Assembly: GCA_947628325.1 (NCBI GenBank)
Contig: CANQZL010000003.1
Span: forward strand, 1 to 25,503
Reading direction: 5' to 3'
DNA from: an uncultured Bacilli bacterium
GTDB lineage: Bacteria; Bacillota_I; Bacilli_A; RF39; UBA660
DNA: 25,503 nt
Shown: piece after piece, positions 1-6,635 of the stretch
How positions within the stretch are numbered: position 1 is the first letter of the stretch
Layout of the letters: every line of letters begins with the position of its first letter
Position numbers and translations under genes: made by a program
Notes under the pieces: generated by a model
What the model was told of the DNA's origin: nothing
Seen by the model: the letters and a program-made list of their open reading frames with translations, nothing else
The model's database searches: none

Positions 1-60
1 GATAATGCACCATAACATGATAAGAATTTTCTCAGATATTATATAAATTGTCAAATTTAT

Positions 61-1314
61 CTATGATTCAATAACTTCGATTTTAGCTCCAACATTTTGT
101 AATTTTTCAACTATTTTTTCATATCCTCTTAAGATATGTTCTATATCATTAATTGTTGTTTTACCTTCAGCAATTAAACCTGCTACTACCATGGCAGCAC
201 CTGCTCTTAGGTCAGTTGCAGATACTTCAGTTCCTTTTAAAGGAGTTTTTCCTATTATAATAGCAGTACGATCATTAACTTTTATATTAGCACCCATTTT
301 TTGAAGATATTTAACATGTCCCATGCGATTTTCATAGATAGTTTCTTCAAAAATAGAAATACCATCTGCTTGAGTTAATAAAACACTCATAGGTTGTCCT
401 AAATCAGTAGCAAATCCTGGAAAGACTAATGTTTTTATATTTATAGGTTTAAATTCATGAGGACTACTTATTATTATAGAGTTTTTATCAATATACATAT
501 TAACGCCCATTTCACGTAATTTAGATAATAAAGCATCAATATGATCTTCAATGATCCCACTTATTTTTAAATCTTGACCTAATAAAGCTCCTATTATAGT
601 ATATGTTCCTGCTTCAATACGATCTGGTATAACATCAATAACTCCAGAACTTAATTTAGATACTCCTTCTATTTTTATTTCGTTTGTACCAGCACCACTT
701 ACTCTTGCCCCCATATTATTAAGTAGAGTGGCTACATTAACTATTTCTGGTTCTTTGGCAGCATTAGATATATATGTAGTTCCTTCAGCTTTAACAGCAG
801 CTAACATTATATTAATTGTTGCCCCAACAGAAGCAAAATCTAAATAAATTCTAGCTCCTTTTAGTTTATCGGCTTTAATAATATATTTATTTCCTTCTAT
901 ATAAACTTCAGCTCCTAATTTTTTAAAGCCATTTATATGCAAATCTATTGGTCTTGAGCCAATATTACATCCACCTGGAAAATAAATTTCAGCATAATGA
1001 AATTTACCTAATAGAGCACCCATAAAATAATAAGAAGCTCTTAGTTTTTTACTTAAGTTTTCAGGAACAACTTTATTTTCTATATTTTGAGAATTAATTA
1101 TCATTACTTCATCATCATAAGTAACTTTACCATTTAATAATTCTATTATATCTATTAAAGCTTTAGTATCAGAAATATTTGGTACATTATATAATTTTAC
1201 TTCATCATCTGATAAAATTGCAGCAGGTATTAAAGCTACGACACTATTTTTAGCACCACTTATTTTAATTTCTCCTGATAACTTATGTTGTCCTTCAATT
1301 ACTAATTGTTTCAT
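61..1314 (-). CDS. murA: UDP-N-acetylglucosamine 1-carboxyvinyltransferase (MurA)
   Basis: MurA transfers enolpyruvate from PEP to UDP-GlcNAc, the first committed step of peptidoglycan synthesis in the cytoplasm, and is the fosfomycin target. The 417 residues match the family's usual length. Visible landmarks are K22-N23 in GAKNS, R92, the catalytic-loop cysteine C116 in PGGCNIGSRPIDLH (fosfomycin-reactive Cys, not the Asp variant), D304 in FATDLGQP and R396 in ILRGYEK. All active-site residues are therefore present. The ATG at 1314 is preceded by a weak GAGTG ribosome site. The gene has its own near-consensus promoter (1360-1388) and lies downstream of spoIIR in the same direction, as in the murAB-prfA-prmC-spoIIR neighbourhood of Bacillus. 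Low-GC Gram-positives often carry two MurA copies; which paralogue this is cannot be decided here. Confidence 0.96.
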   Translation of the reverse strand: MKQLVIEGQHKLSGEIKISGAKNSVVALIPAAILSDDEVKLYNVPNISDTKALIDIIELLNGKVTYDDEVMIINSQNIENKVVPENLSKKLRASYYFMGALLGKFHYAEIYFPGGCNIGSRPIDLHINGFKKLGAEVYIEGNKYIIKADKLKGARIYLDFASVGATINIMLAAVKAEGTTYISNAAKEPEIVNVATLLNNMGARVSGAGTNEIKIEGVSKLSSGVIDVIPDRIEAGTYTIIGALLGQDLKISGIIEDHIDALLSKLREMGVNMYIDKNSIIISSPHEFKPINIKTLVFPGFATDLGQPMSVLLTQADGISIFEETIYENRMGHVKYLQKMGANIKVNDRTAIIIGKTPLKGTEVSATDLRAGAAMVVAGLIAEGKTTINDIEHILRGYEKIVEKLQNVGAKIEVIES

Positions 1315-1359
1315 TTTATCACACTCATACTTCTATATATGTAATTTCTATTTAAAATT

Positions 1360-1388
1360 ACTATATAATTAACAATTAATTTTGTCAA
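1360..1388 (-). promoter_or_regulatory. Sigma-A promoter of murA
   Basis: Read on the minus strand, TTGACA (1383-1388) is separated by exactly 17 bases from TATAGT (1360-1365), about 45 bases upstream of the murA start. A perfect -35 and a 5/6 -10 at ideal spacing make this one of the best sigma-A promoters in the window. It lets murA be transcribed independently of spoIIR. Confidence 0.8.
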
Positions 1389-1410
1389 TTTATAGATGTT
1401 TAATTTACGT

Positions 1411-1920
1411 TTAAGATGTTAATTTAGAAAGAACTTCTTCTATATAAAATTTATATTCAACATCTTCATATTTATCACTATTAGATTCAAGCATACATAA
1501 AGGAGGATACATAACACACCACCAATTATTTCCTTTAGCTTCTCCTAATGAAATAACAAGTGATTCATAATCGCCATCTTCATACGTAATACCTTTATAT
1601 TCTTTTTGAGGGAAGTAATTTGACCCATAATTAATTGTATATGGTATATTGTATGAATTTAAGGTTTTTTTAATTACTGATTCATTTTCTTTTATTATAT
1701 TTTTTGTTTCTTCTTTTGTTTTAGCATTTTCTAATAATGGGAAAAAGTTTTTTTGTAAATCTTGTTTTATTTTTAGCTTAGTATTTTGATCTATATTGGA
1801 ATTACTATTAGCAATAATTCTAAATCTTATAGAATCACTTGGTATTAATAAACTTTCTTTATTATTTAAGAAATAACTAAATGTTATTAAAATTAAAATT
1901 ATATAAATTATTTTTTTCAA
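1411..1920 (-). CDS. spoIIR: Stage II sporulation protein R (SpoIIR)
   Basis: In Bacillus, SpoIIR is made in the forespore under sigma-F, secreted into the intermembrane space, and triggers SpoIIGA to process pro-sigma-E in the mother cell. The 169-residue product has a hydrophobic N-terminal export segment (about residues 3-19), then family motifs: IRFRIIANSNS (about 31-41), the TINYGSNYFPQKEYKGITY stretch, the LVISLGEAKGNNWWCVMYPP core and PLCMLE. The start is TTG at 1920 behind an AGGTGAT ribosome site. It follows prmC after about 40 bases and precedes murA, the same prfA-prmC-spoIIR order seen in Bacillus. I see no convincing sigma-F promoter in the short gap, so transcription may come from upstream. 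The family assignment is firm; actual sporulation of this organism is inference. Confidence 0.93.
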   Translation of the reverse strand: MKKIIYIILILITFSYFLNNKESLLIPSDSIRFRIIANSNSNIDQNTKLKIKQDLQKNFFPLLENAKTKEETKNIIKENESVIKKTLNSYNIPYTINYGSNYFPQKEYKGITYEDGDYESLVISLGEAKGNNWWCVMYPPLCMLESNSDKYEDVEYKFYIEEVLSKLTS

Positions 1921-1961
1921 ATTTTATCACCTAATATAATTTAGGGTGACTAAGTAATATT

Positions 1962-2690
1962 TTATTCATTTATTATAAATATAAATCTATCTAAATGTTG
2001 AAGGTCTTGTTTTAGAATAATTTGAGCTTTAGGAAAGTATGTTTTAGCTATTTTAATTATTTCATTACCTTCAGTTTCGCCTATTTCAAAAGCTATTAAA
2101 GATTTCTTATTAAGATAGTTATGAGCATTTTTTAAGATTTCTTTATAGAAGTATAAACCATTATTTTTAGCATATAAAGCAAGATGAGGTTCATTATTTT
2201 TTACTATATCCATTATTTCTTCATCTTCTTTTATATATGGTGGGTTACTTATAATAATGTCATATTTATCATTTATATTTGAAAAGATATTACTTTCAAT
2301 ATAGTTTATTTCTACTTTGTTATTGTTAGCATTTTCTTTAGCGACTTTTAAGGCTTTGGAAGAGATATCACTACCAGTAATTTTAGCATTAGGAAGAAGT
2401 TTTTTTAAGGTAATAGCAATACATCCACTACCAGTACCAAGATCTAAAATAGATAGATTGTTAGTAAATAATTTATTTATATATTCAAAGGTTTTTTCAA
2501 CTAATTCTTCCGTCTCTCTTCTAGGTATTAAGACATCTTTATTTACTTTAATAATATTCCCATAAAAATCAACATCGCCTACGATGTATTGAACTGGTTC
2601 ACCATTTTCTAATCTTTTTATAGCTTCATTTAAATCTTCGTCAGGATGGAGATATTTTTTTAGATATTCTAATTCATTCATGTCAATCAT
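1962..2690 (-). CDS. prmC: Release factor glutamine methyltransferase (PrmC/HemK)
   Basis: PrmC methylates the glutamine of the GGQ motif of release factors, using S-adenosylmethionine; its substrate RF1 is encoded directly upstream. Seen in the 242-residue product: GEPVQYI (30-36), LIPRRETEELVE (54-65), the SAM loop DLGTGSGC (83-90) and the catalytic NPPY (149-152). The family normally has about 280 residues with a helical N-terminal domain of about 65-70 residues before the GEP motif; here only 29 precede it. The prfA stop codon lies in the same frame six codons upstream of the ATG, so the short N-terminus is not a start-choice artefact. A hairpin spans the prfA stop (2701-2720). Catalytic domain complete; function confident. 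Confidence 0.95.
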   Translation of the reverse strand: MIDMNELEYLKKYLHPDEDLNEAIKRLENGEPVQYIVGDVDFYGNIIKVNKDVLIPRRETEELVEKTFEYINKLFTNNLSILDLGTGSGCIAITLKKLLPNAKITGSDISSKALKVAKENANNNKVEINYIESNIFSNINDKYDIIISNPPYIKEDEEIMDIVKNNEPHLALYAKNNGLYFYKEILKNAHNYLNKKSLIAFEIGETEGNEIIKIAKTYFPKAQIILKQDLQHLDRFIFIINE

Positions 2691-2700
2691 CTTTCTTAAA

Positions 2701-2720
2701 AAAGGAGATTACTCTCCTTT
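2701..2720 (-). promoter_or_regulatory. Hairpin across the prfA stop that sequesters an AAGGAG sequence ahead of prmC
   Basis: On the minus strand AAAGGAGA and TCTCCTTT form a perfect 8-bp stem closed by GTAA (a GNRA-type loop), followed by TTTT. The loop contains most of the prfA stop codon. The 5' arm carries AAAGGAGA, the only good Shine-Dalgarno-like sequence before prmC, so the structure could couple prmC translation to ribosomes terminating on prfA. A weak terminator is the alternative. Structure seen; role inferred. Confidence 0.5.
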
Positions 2721-3764
2721 TAATTTTCTTTGTAAATCTTCAGTAATTAAAGCTTCGATTATATCATCTAAGGCTCCATCCATAACTCTATCTAAGTTAT
2801 TTGTAGTATAGCCGATACGATGATCTGTTACTCGGTTTTGTGGATAATTATAAGTTCTTATTTTTTCAGCACGATCTCCGGTACCAATTTTACTTCTTCT
2901 AACATTACCTACTTCAGCATCTTGACGTTCTTGTTCGGCAGCATATAATCTAGCTTTCAATACTTCCATAGCTTGGGCTTTATTTTGTAATTGACTTCGT
3001 TCATTTTGACAAGTTACAACTGTATTAGTAGGAATATGCGTAATTCTTACAGCAGATGGAGTGGTATTTACGCCTTGTCCCCCATGACCTGTAGCACAGT
3101 AAGTATCAATTCTTAAATCATTTGGATTAATATCTATTTCAACATCTTCAACTTCAGGCATAATTAAGACTGTGGCGGTTGAAGTTTGAATACGACCATT
3201 TGATTCTGTAACTGGGACTCTTTGAACACGATGGGAACCTGATTCATATTTTAGTTTGGAATAAACATTTTCACCTTTTATTTTTGCTTCGATTTGGGAA
3301 TAACCACCAGCGGCTCCGGGTTCAGAATTTATTACATCAATTTTCCAACCTTCTTTATCAGCATAGCGAGAGTACATTCTAAATAAATCACCAGCAAAGA
3401 TATTAGCTTCGTCACCACCAGCGGCTCCTCTTATTTCCATAATTATATCTTTATCATCATTAGCATCTTTGGGAATAAGAAGAATTTCTAATTCGCTTAT
3501 TAATTTATCTTTTTTAGAAGTAGCTTCTTCTAATTCCATCTTAGCCATTTCACCCATTTCAGGATCATCTAAAAGAGTTTCAGCTTCTTTTATATTACTT
3601 AAAACATTTTGATATTCTTTATATTTTAAATAAGTTTCTTCTAAATCTTTTTGTTCTTTAGATAATTTTTTTAACTTATTATAATCTGTTAGAACTTCTT
3701 CTTTAGATAATTCTTCAGTTAATTGTTCATATTTTTCTTTTATAGCATCAAGTCTTTCAAACAT
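2709..3764 (-). CDS. prfA: Peptide chain release factor 1 (RF1)
   Basis: RF1 recognises UAA and UAG in the ribosomal A site and triggers peptidyl-tRNA hydrolysis. The 351-residue product shows the stop-codon-reading tripeptide PVT (184-186) inside HRVQRVPVTES, and the catalytic GGQ (228-230) inside ATGHGGQGVNTT. The PxT rather than SPF motif separates it from RF2. I chose ATG 3764 because AAAGG lies 10 bases upstream; a GTG at 3773 would be almost on top of that site. The gene has its own extended -10 promoter and is followed by prmC, whose product modifies this GGQ. All intact genes in the window end in TAA or TAG, the codons RF1 reads. Confidence 0.97.
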   Translation of the reverse strand: MFERLDAIKEKYEQLTEELSKEEVLTDYNKLKKLSKEQKDLEETYLKYKEYQNVLSNIKEAETLLDDPEMGEMAKMELEEATSKKDKLISELEILLIPKDANDDKDIIMEIRGAAGGDEANIFAGDLFRMYSRYADKEGWKIDVINSEPGAAGGYSQIEAKIKGENVYSKLKYESGSHRVQRVPVTESNGRIQTSTATVLIMPEVEDVEIDINPNDLRIDTYCATGHGGQGVNTTPSAVRITHIPTNTVVTCQNERSQLQNKAQAMEVLKARLYAAEQERQDAEVGNVRRSKIGTGDRAEKIRTYNYPQNRVTDHRIGYTTNNLDRVMDGALDDIIEALITEDLQRKLKGE

Positions 3765-3787
3765 GATATTCACGCCTTTCGTTTTGT

Positions 3788-3796
3788 ATTATATCA
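3788..3796 (-). promoter_or_regulatory. Extended -10 promoter of prfA
   Basis: The minus strand reads TGATATAAT, a consensus TGn extension plus TATAAT, about 25 bases upstream of the prfA ATG. The -35 region at 17-base spacing is poor (TTTTAA), as is usual for extended -10 promoters. It sits just after the rpoE terminator, so prfA-prmC is a separate unit from rpoE. Confidence 0.65.
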
Positions 3797-3812
3797 TAAA
3801 CATTTAAAATTT

Positions 3813-3841
3813 AAAAAACAAATGGAATTTAAATACCATTT
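3813..3841 (-). terminator. Rho-independent terminator of rpoE
   Basis: On the minus strand AAATGG (3836-3841) pairs with CCATTT (3820-3825) around an AT loop that holds the rpoE stop codon, followed by G and a run of six T. The stem is only 6 bp, so strength is uncertain. Confidence 0.5.
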
Positions 3842-4281
3842 GCTTCCTCATCTTCGTCAATTATTACTAAGTCCTTTAAGTCATCATCATCGTCTGTTAA
3901 ATCATCGTCTTCATCAACATCCGCATATATGTCTTTTTCGGTATCTTCTTCAGATTCTTCTATTTCATCTAGTTCGATATCTTCTTCAATATCTTCATCG
4001 TCTTCATCATCATTATCAATAATGACTTTTGTAGAATGCTTTGTTTTTAAATCCCAAAGACCATTTTCTAACATTATAAATCTATGATCAGTAGATAGTA
4101 TATCAAAGAATGCTGGTAATTTATCAACAAATTCTTCATCAGATAAACCAACTAATTTGCATACTTCTTTAAATAGTTCATTAATCTTCATTTGACGATT
4201 AGTTTCAGTTAAAATCATCATTGCTATATCATCATAAGACATAGCTTCTATTTCTTCTTTAGTTAAATCTTTTAATTTCAT
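3829..4281 (-). CDS. rpoE: DNA-directed RNA polymerase delta subunit
   Basis: Delta binds RNA polymerase in Gram-positive Bacilli, speeds recycling and makes transcription sensitive to initiating NTP levels. The 150-residue product has an N-terminal HARE-HTH domain (about residues 1-85, with LFKEVCKLVGLSDEEF and ILSTDHRFIMLENGLWDL) and a C-terminal tail (about 90-150) made almost entirely of Asp and Glu, the hallmark of delta. ATG 4281 is chosen because GGAGG lies 8 bases upstream; an in-frame start 8 codons earlier has no such site. It has its own promoter and terminator. In Bacillus rpoE also lies near argS, and here argS is immediately upstream. Delta is diagnostic for Bacilli. Confidence 0.93.
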   Translation of the reverse strand: MKLKDLTKEEIEAMSYDDIAMMILTETNRQMKINELFKEVCKLVGLSDEEFVDKLPAFFDILSTDHRFIMLENGLWDLKTKHSTKVIIDNDDEDDEDIEEDIELDEIEESEEDTEKDIYADVDEDDDLTDDDDDLKDLVIIDEDEEANGI

Positions 4282-4313
4282 ATTAATAACCTCCAAATAA
4301 TTCACTAGACACC

Positions 4314-4341
4314 ATTATACATATTTTTTTTAATATGACAA
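4314..4341 (-). promoter_or_regulatory. Sigma-A promoter of rpoE
   Basis: Minus strand TTGTCA (4336-4341), 16-base spacer, TATAAT (4314-4319), about 33 bases upstream of the rpoE start. Five of six matches at -35 and a perfect -10. It lies in the gap after argS, giving delta its own transcript. Confidence 0.75.
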
Positions 4342-4366
4342 TAGGAAAATATATTTTTTTTAAAAT

Positions 4367-6118
4367 TTACATTTTTTCAGGAATATCTATACCTAGTATA
4401 TTCAATAATTTTAAATTGTTTTCATATATTACTTTTGTTAGTAATAACCATGATTCTTGGATATCTTTATTTTCTTCTGTTAAAATACGATTATTAGCAT
4501 ATAAATTATTATATAAGTTTGTTATTTTATATAAATATTCTGTTATATCATTTAAGGATTTAGAATTAAATGATTTTAGTAAAACATTTCTTAAATTAAG
4601 AAGACATATAATAATATCTCTATCTATTTTATTATTTATAGTTATATATTTTGAAAATTTTATCTTAGCTTCAGTAGCTTTGTTTAGTAAAGATTTCATT
4701 CTAATTGTTGAATATAGTAAATAAGGACCAGTTTTACCTTGTAAGTCACTAAATTTAACATGATCAAAATTATAATCAGTTAAACGATAAGGAATTAAGT
4801 CTGCATATTTTACGGCAGCTACAGAAACAATATCAGCTATTTTTTCTCTTTCTTCGCCTTGAATATTTGGTAGTATTTTGTGTTCACATTCTTCTTTGGC
4901 AATATCTAGTAATGATTCTAGGGTCATTACTCCACCATCTCTTGTTTTAAATGGTTTTCCATCGGCTCCATTCATAGTTCCAAAAGGTATAAATAGAAGT
5001 TTTGTTTCATCATCAACGATTTTAGAAATTTTTGCTGCTCTAAATACTTGTTCAAAATGAAGAGCTTGACGAACGTCGGTTAGATACCAAATTTCATCAG
5101 GATGCCATTTTTTCATTCTTTCCCAAATACAAGCTAAATCGGTTGTTTCATATGAAGCACTTCCATTTGATTTAATTAAAAGTAATGGAGGTACTTCATG
5201 GTCATCGTCTTCTTTGGCTACTTCAATAACTTTAGCACCTTCACTTTCTTTAATAATATTTTGTTTTTCGAGATAAGCAATCATTTCAGGAATATATTTA
5301 TTACCATCTGATTCGCCTTCCCATACTTCAAAGGTTGTATTAAGACGATCATAAATTCTTTTTATATCAGTTTTTGAGACATTCATAATATGATGCCATA
5401 AAGCCATTAAACCTTTATCGCCGTCTTGAAATAATGCTGTCATTAAACGAGCTTCTTCCATATATTGTTCATCTTCTTTAGCTTTTGCTGAAGCATATGG
5501 GTATATCTCCATTAAGTCCTCATTTGTTACAGGTGATGTCTTAGGATATTCACCAGTAAATGTTTTATCAAAATATGGTAAATTAGGATGACGTTTTTTT
5601 ATTTCAAGCATTACTAGTCCAATAGGTCTACCAAAATCTCCTAGGTGAGCATCGGCTATTGTTTTATTATTTAAAGATGATGATAGTCTTTTTAAAGCTT
5701 CTCCAATATTAGCACTTCTTAAATGTCCAACATGTAAGGCTTTAGCAACATTTGCTCCTCCATAATCTAAAAAGATTGTTTTAGGATTATCATTTTCATA
5801 ATTTAAATTAATATTTTTATTTAATTCATTTACATGATCTATTAAAGATTTATCACTAAAAGTAATATTGATGAAGCCTGGACCAGCAATATTTATATCT
5901 TGGTATTTATTATCCTTTTTTATACATTCAACTATTTCAGTAGCTATTTCTCTTGGATTTTTTCCATATTTTTTAGCCATCGTCATAGCACCATTAAATT
6001 GATAATCTCCATACTCAGGACGAGATGAGACATTTAAAGTTACATCGTCTAATTCATATCCACATTCTTTTATTTTACTTAATAAATATTGTTCTTCTTG
6101 TTCAATAAAACTACTCAT
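4367..6118 (-). CDS. argS: Arginyl-tRNA synthetase
   Basis: A class I synthetase that charges tRNA-Arg. The 583-residue product has an N-terminal Add-1-type tRNA-binding domain (about 1-105), the HIGH motif as HVGH (129-132) in VAKALHVGHLRSANIGEAL, and a catalytic loop GADGKPFKTRDGG in place of canonical KMSKS, as in the E. coli-type ArgRS. It ends in the anticodon-binding DALR domain, which carries the usual TGPYLLYSTIR entry motif. ATG 6118 is chosen because AGAAGGTGA lies about 6 bases upstream; a GTG at 6127 overlaps that site. The start overlaps the DUF1934 stop by 8 bases (ATGAGTAG), so the two are translationally coupled and share the promoter at 6492-6500. Confidence 0.97.
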   Translation of the reverse strand: MSSFIEQEEQYLLSKIKECGYELDDVTLNVSSRPEYGDYQFNGAMTMAKKYGKNPREIATEIVECIKKDNKYQDINIAGPGFINITFSDKSLIDHVNELNKNINLNYENDNPKTIFLDYGGANVAKALHVGHLRSANIGEALKRLSSSLNNKTIADAHLGDFGRPIGLVMLEIKKRHPNLPYFDKTFTGEYPKTSPVTNEDLMEIYPYASAKAKEDEQYMEEARLMTALFQDGDKGLMALWHHIMNVSKTDIKRIYDRLNTTFEVWEGESDGNKYIPEMIAYLEKQNIIKESEGAKVIEVAKEDDDHEVPPLLLIKSNGSASYETTDLACIWERMKKWHPDEIWYLTDVRQALHFEQVFRAAKISKIVDDETKLLFIPFGTMNGADGKPFKTRDGGVMTLESLLDIAKEECEHKILPNIQGEEREKIADIVSVAAVKYADLIPYRLTDYNFDHVKFSDLQGKTGPYLLYSTIRMKSLLNKATEAKIKFSKYITINNKIDRDIIICLLNLRNVLLKSFNSKSLNDITEYLYKITNLYNNLYANNRILTEENKDIQESWLLLTKVIYENNLKLLNILGIDIPEKM

Positions 6119-6464
6119 TAATTTCACCTTCTATTTTAATTACTATTTTAAAACTAGCATCATCACTAGATAATCTATATTCTAATATTATATTATTATC
6201 TTCATTTTTAGAAGATAAATTTAAAACCTCAATGTCAAATAATATATTTTTTTCTTTTAAATAATATGTTGCTTCTTTTTTTAAGATATCTAAAGTAAAT
6301 TTAAATTCGTCATTTTCTCTAGTAAACATTCTATCTGATATAGAAGTTTTTATATTGTCTAATTTGAAAGTATATTTTTTATTATTTAATAAAGCTTTAA
6401 TATTTTTATATTCTTTTTCAATTTTTTTATCTTTATATAGTTTTATATTTAGTAACTGTTTCAT
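6111..6464 (-). CDS. DUF1934 family protein (YwiB-like), beta-barrel protein of unknown role
   Basis: A 117-residue protein with the features of the DUF1934/YwiB family: an N-terminal MKQLLNIKLYKDKK strand, RMFTRENDEFKFTLDILKKEATYYLKE in the middle, and a C-terminal strand-rich region with LEYRLSSDDASFKIVIKIE. The family folds like a calycin barrel; no activity is established. The strongest support is context: in Bacillus ywiB sits directly upstream of argS, and here the two overlap by 8 bases. ATG 6464 follows AAAGG at 10 bases; an upstream extension has no ribosome site. I recognise the family by pattern and neighbourhood rather than by a catalytic motif. Confidence 0.8.
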   Translation of the reverse strand: MKQLLNIKLYKDKKIEKEYKNIKALLNNKKYTFKLDNIKTSISDRMFTRENDEFKFTLDILKKEATYYLKEKNILFDIEVLNLSSKNEDNNIILEYRLSSDDASFKIVIKIEGEINE

Positions 6465-6491
6465 TAGACCAGCCCTTTTCTTTTGCAAGTA

Positions 6492-6500
6492 ATTATAACA
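6492..6500 (-). promoter_or_regulatory. Extended -10 promoter of the DUF1934-argS operon
   Basis: The minus strand reads TGTTATAAT: TGn followed by a perfect TATAAT, about 28 bases upstream of the DUF1934 ATG. No good -35 is visible at 16-18 bases. Confidence 0.65.
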
Positions 6501-6590
6501 CAAGATTAAATAATTTGTACTAATATTTAGATATTTTTTAGATATTTAATAAGAGCTTTTTTTTCTTTTAGTTAAAATATTTATTTTACT

Positions 6591-6596
6591 TATAAT
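6591..6596 (+). promoter_or_regulatory. Candidate -10 box for the PBP gene
   Basis: TATAAT lies 40 bases upstream of the ATG at 6636 in the divergent gap between DUF1934 and the PBP gene. No clear -35 is seen at 16-18 bases and there is no TGn extension, so this rests on the hexamer and its position alone. Confidence 0.35.
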
Positions 6597-6635
6597 TTAT
6601 TAGATTTTTTAAATAATAAATAATGGGTGTTATGT

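Noticed and set aside
43..60. Inverted repeat ATAAATT/AATTTAT after murA as a terminator
   Set aside because: An AT-only 7-bp stem without a T run on the murA transcript; expected by chance in such DNA. Nothing else is supportable in 1-60.
3723..4022. Plus-strand His/Leu-rich open frame
   Set aside because: It is the complement of the Asp/Glu-rich tail of RNA polymerase delta; the composition follows from the opposite strand, and no ribosome site or family match is seen.
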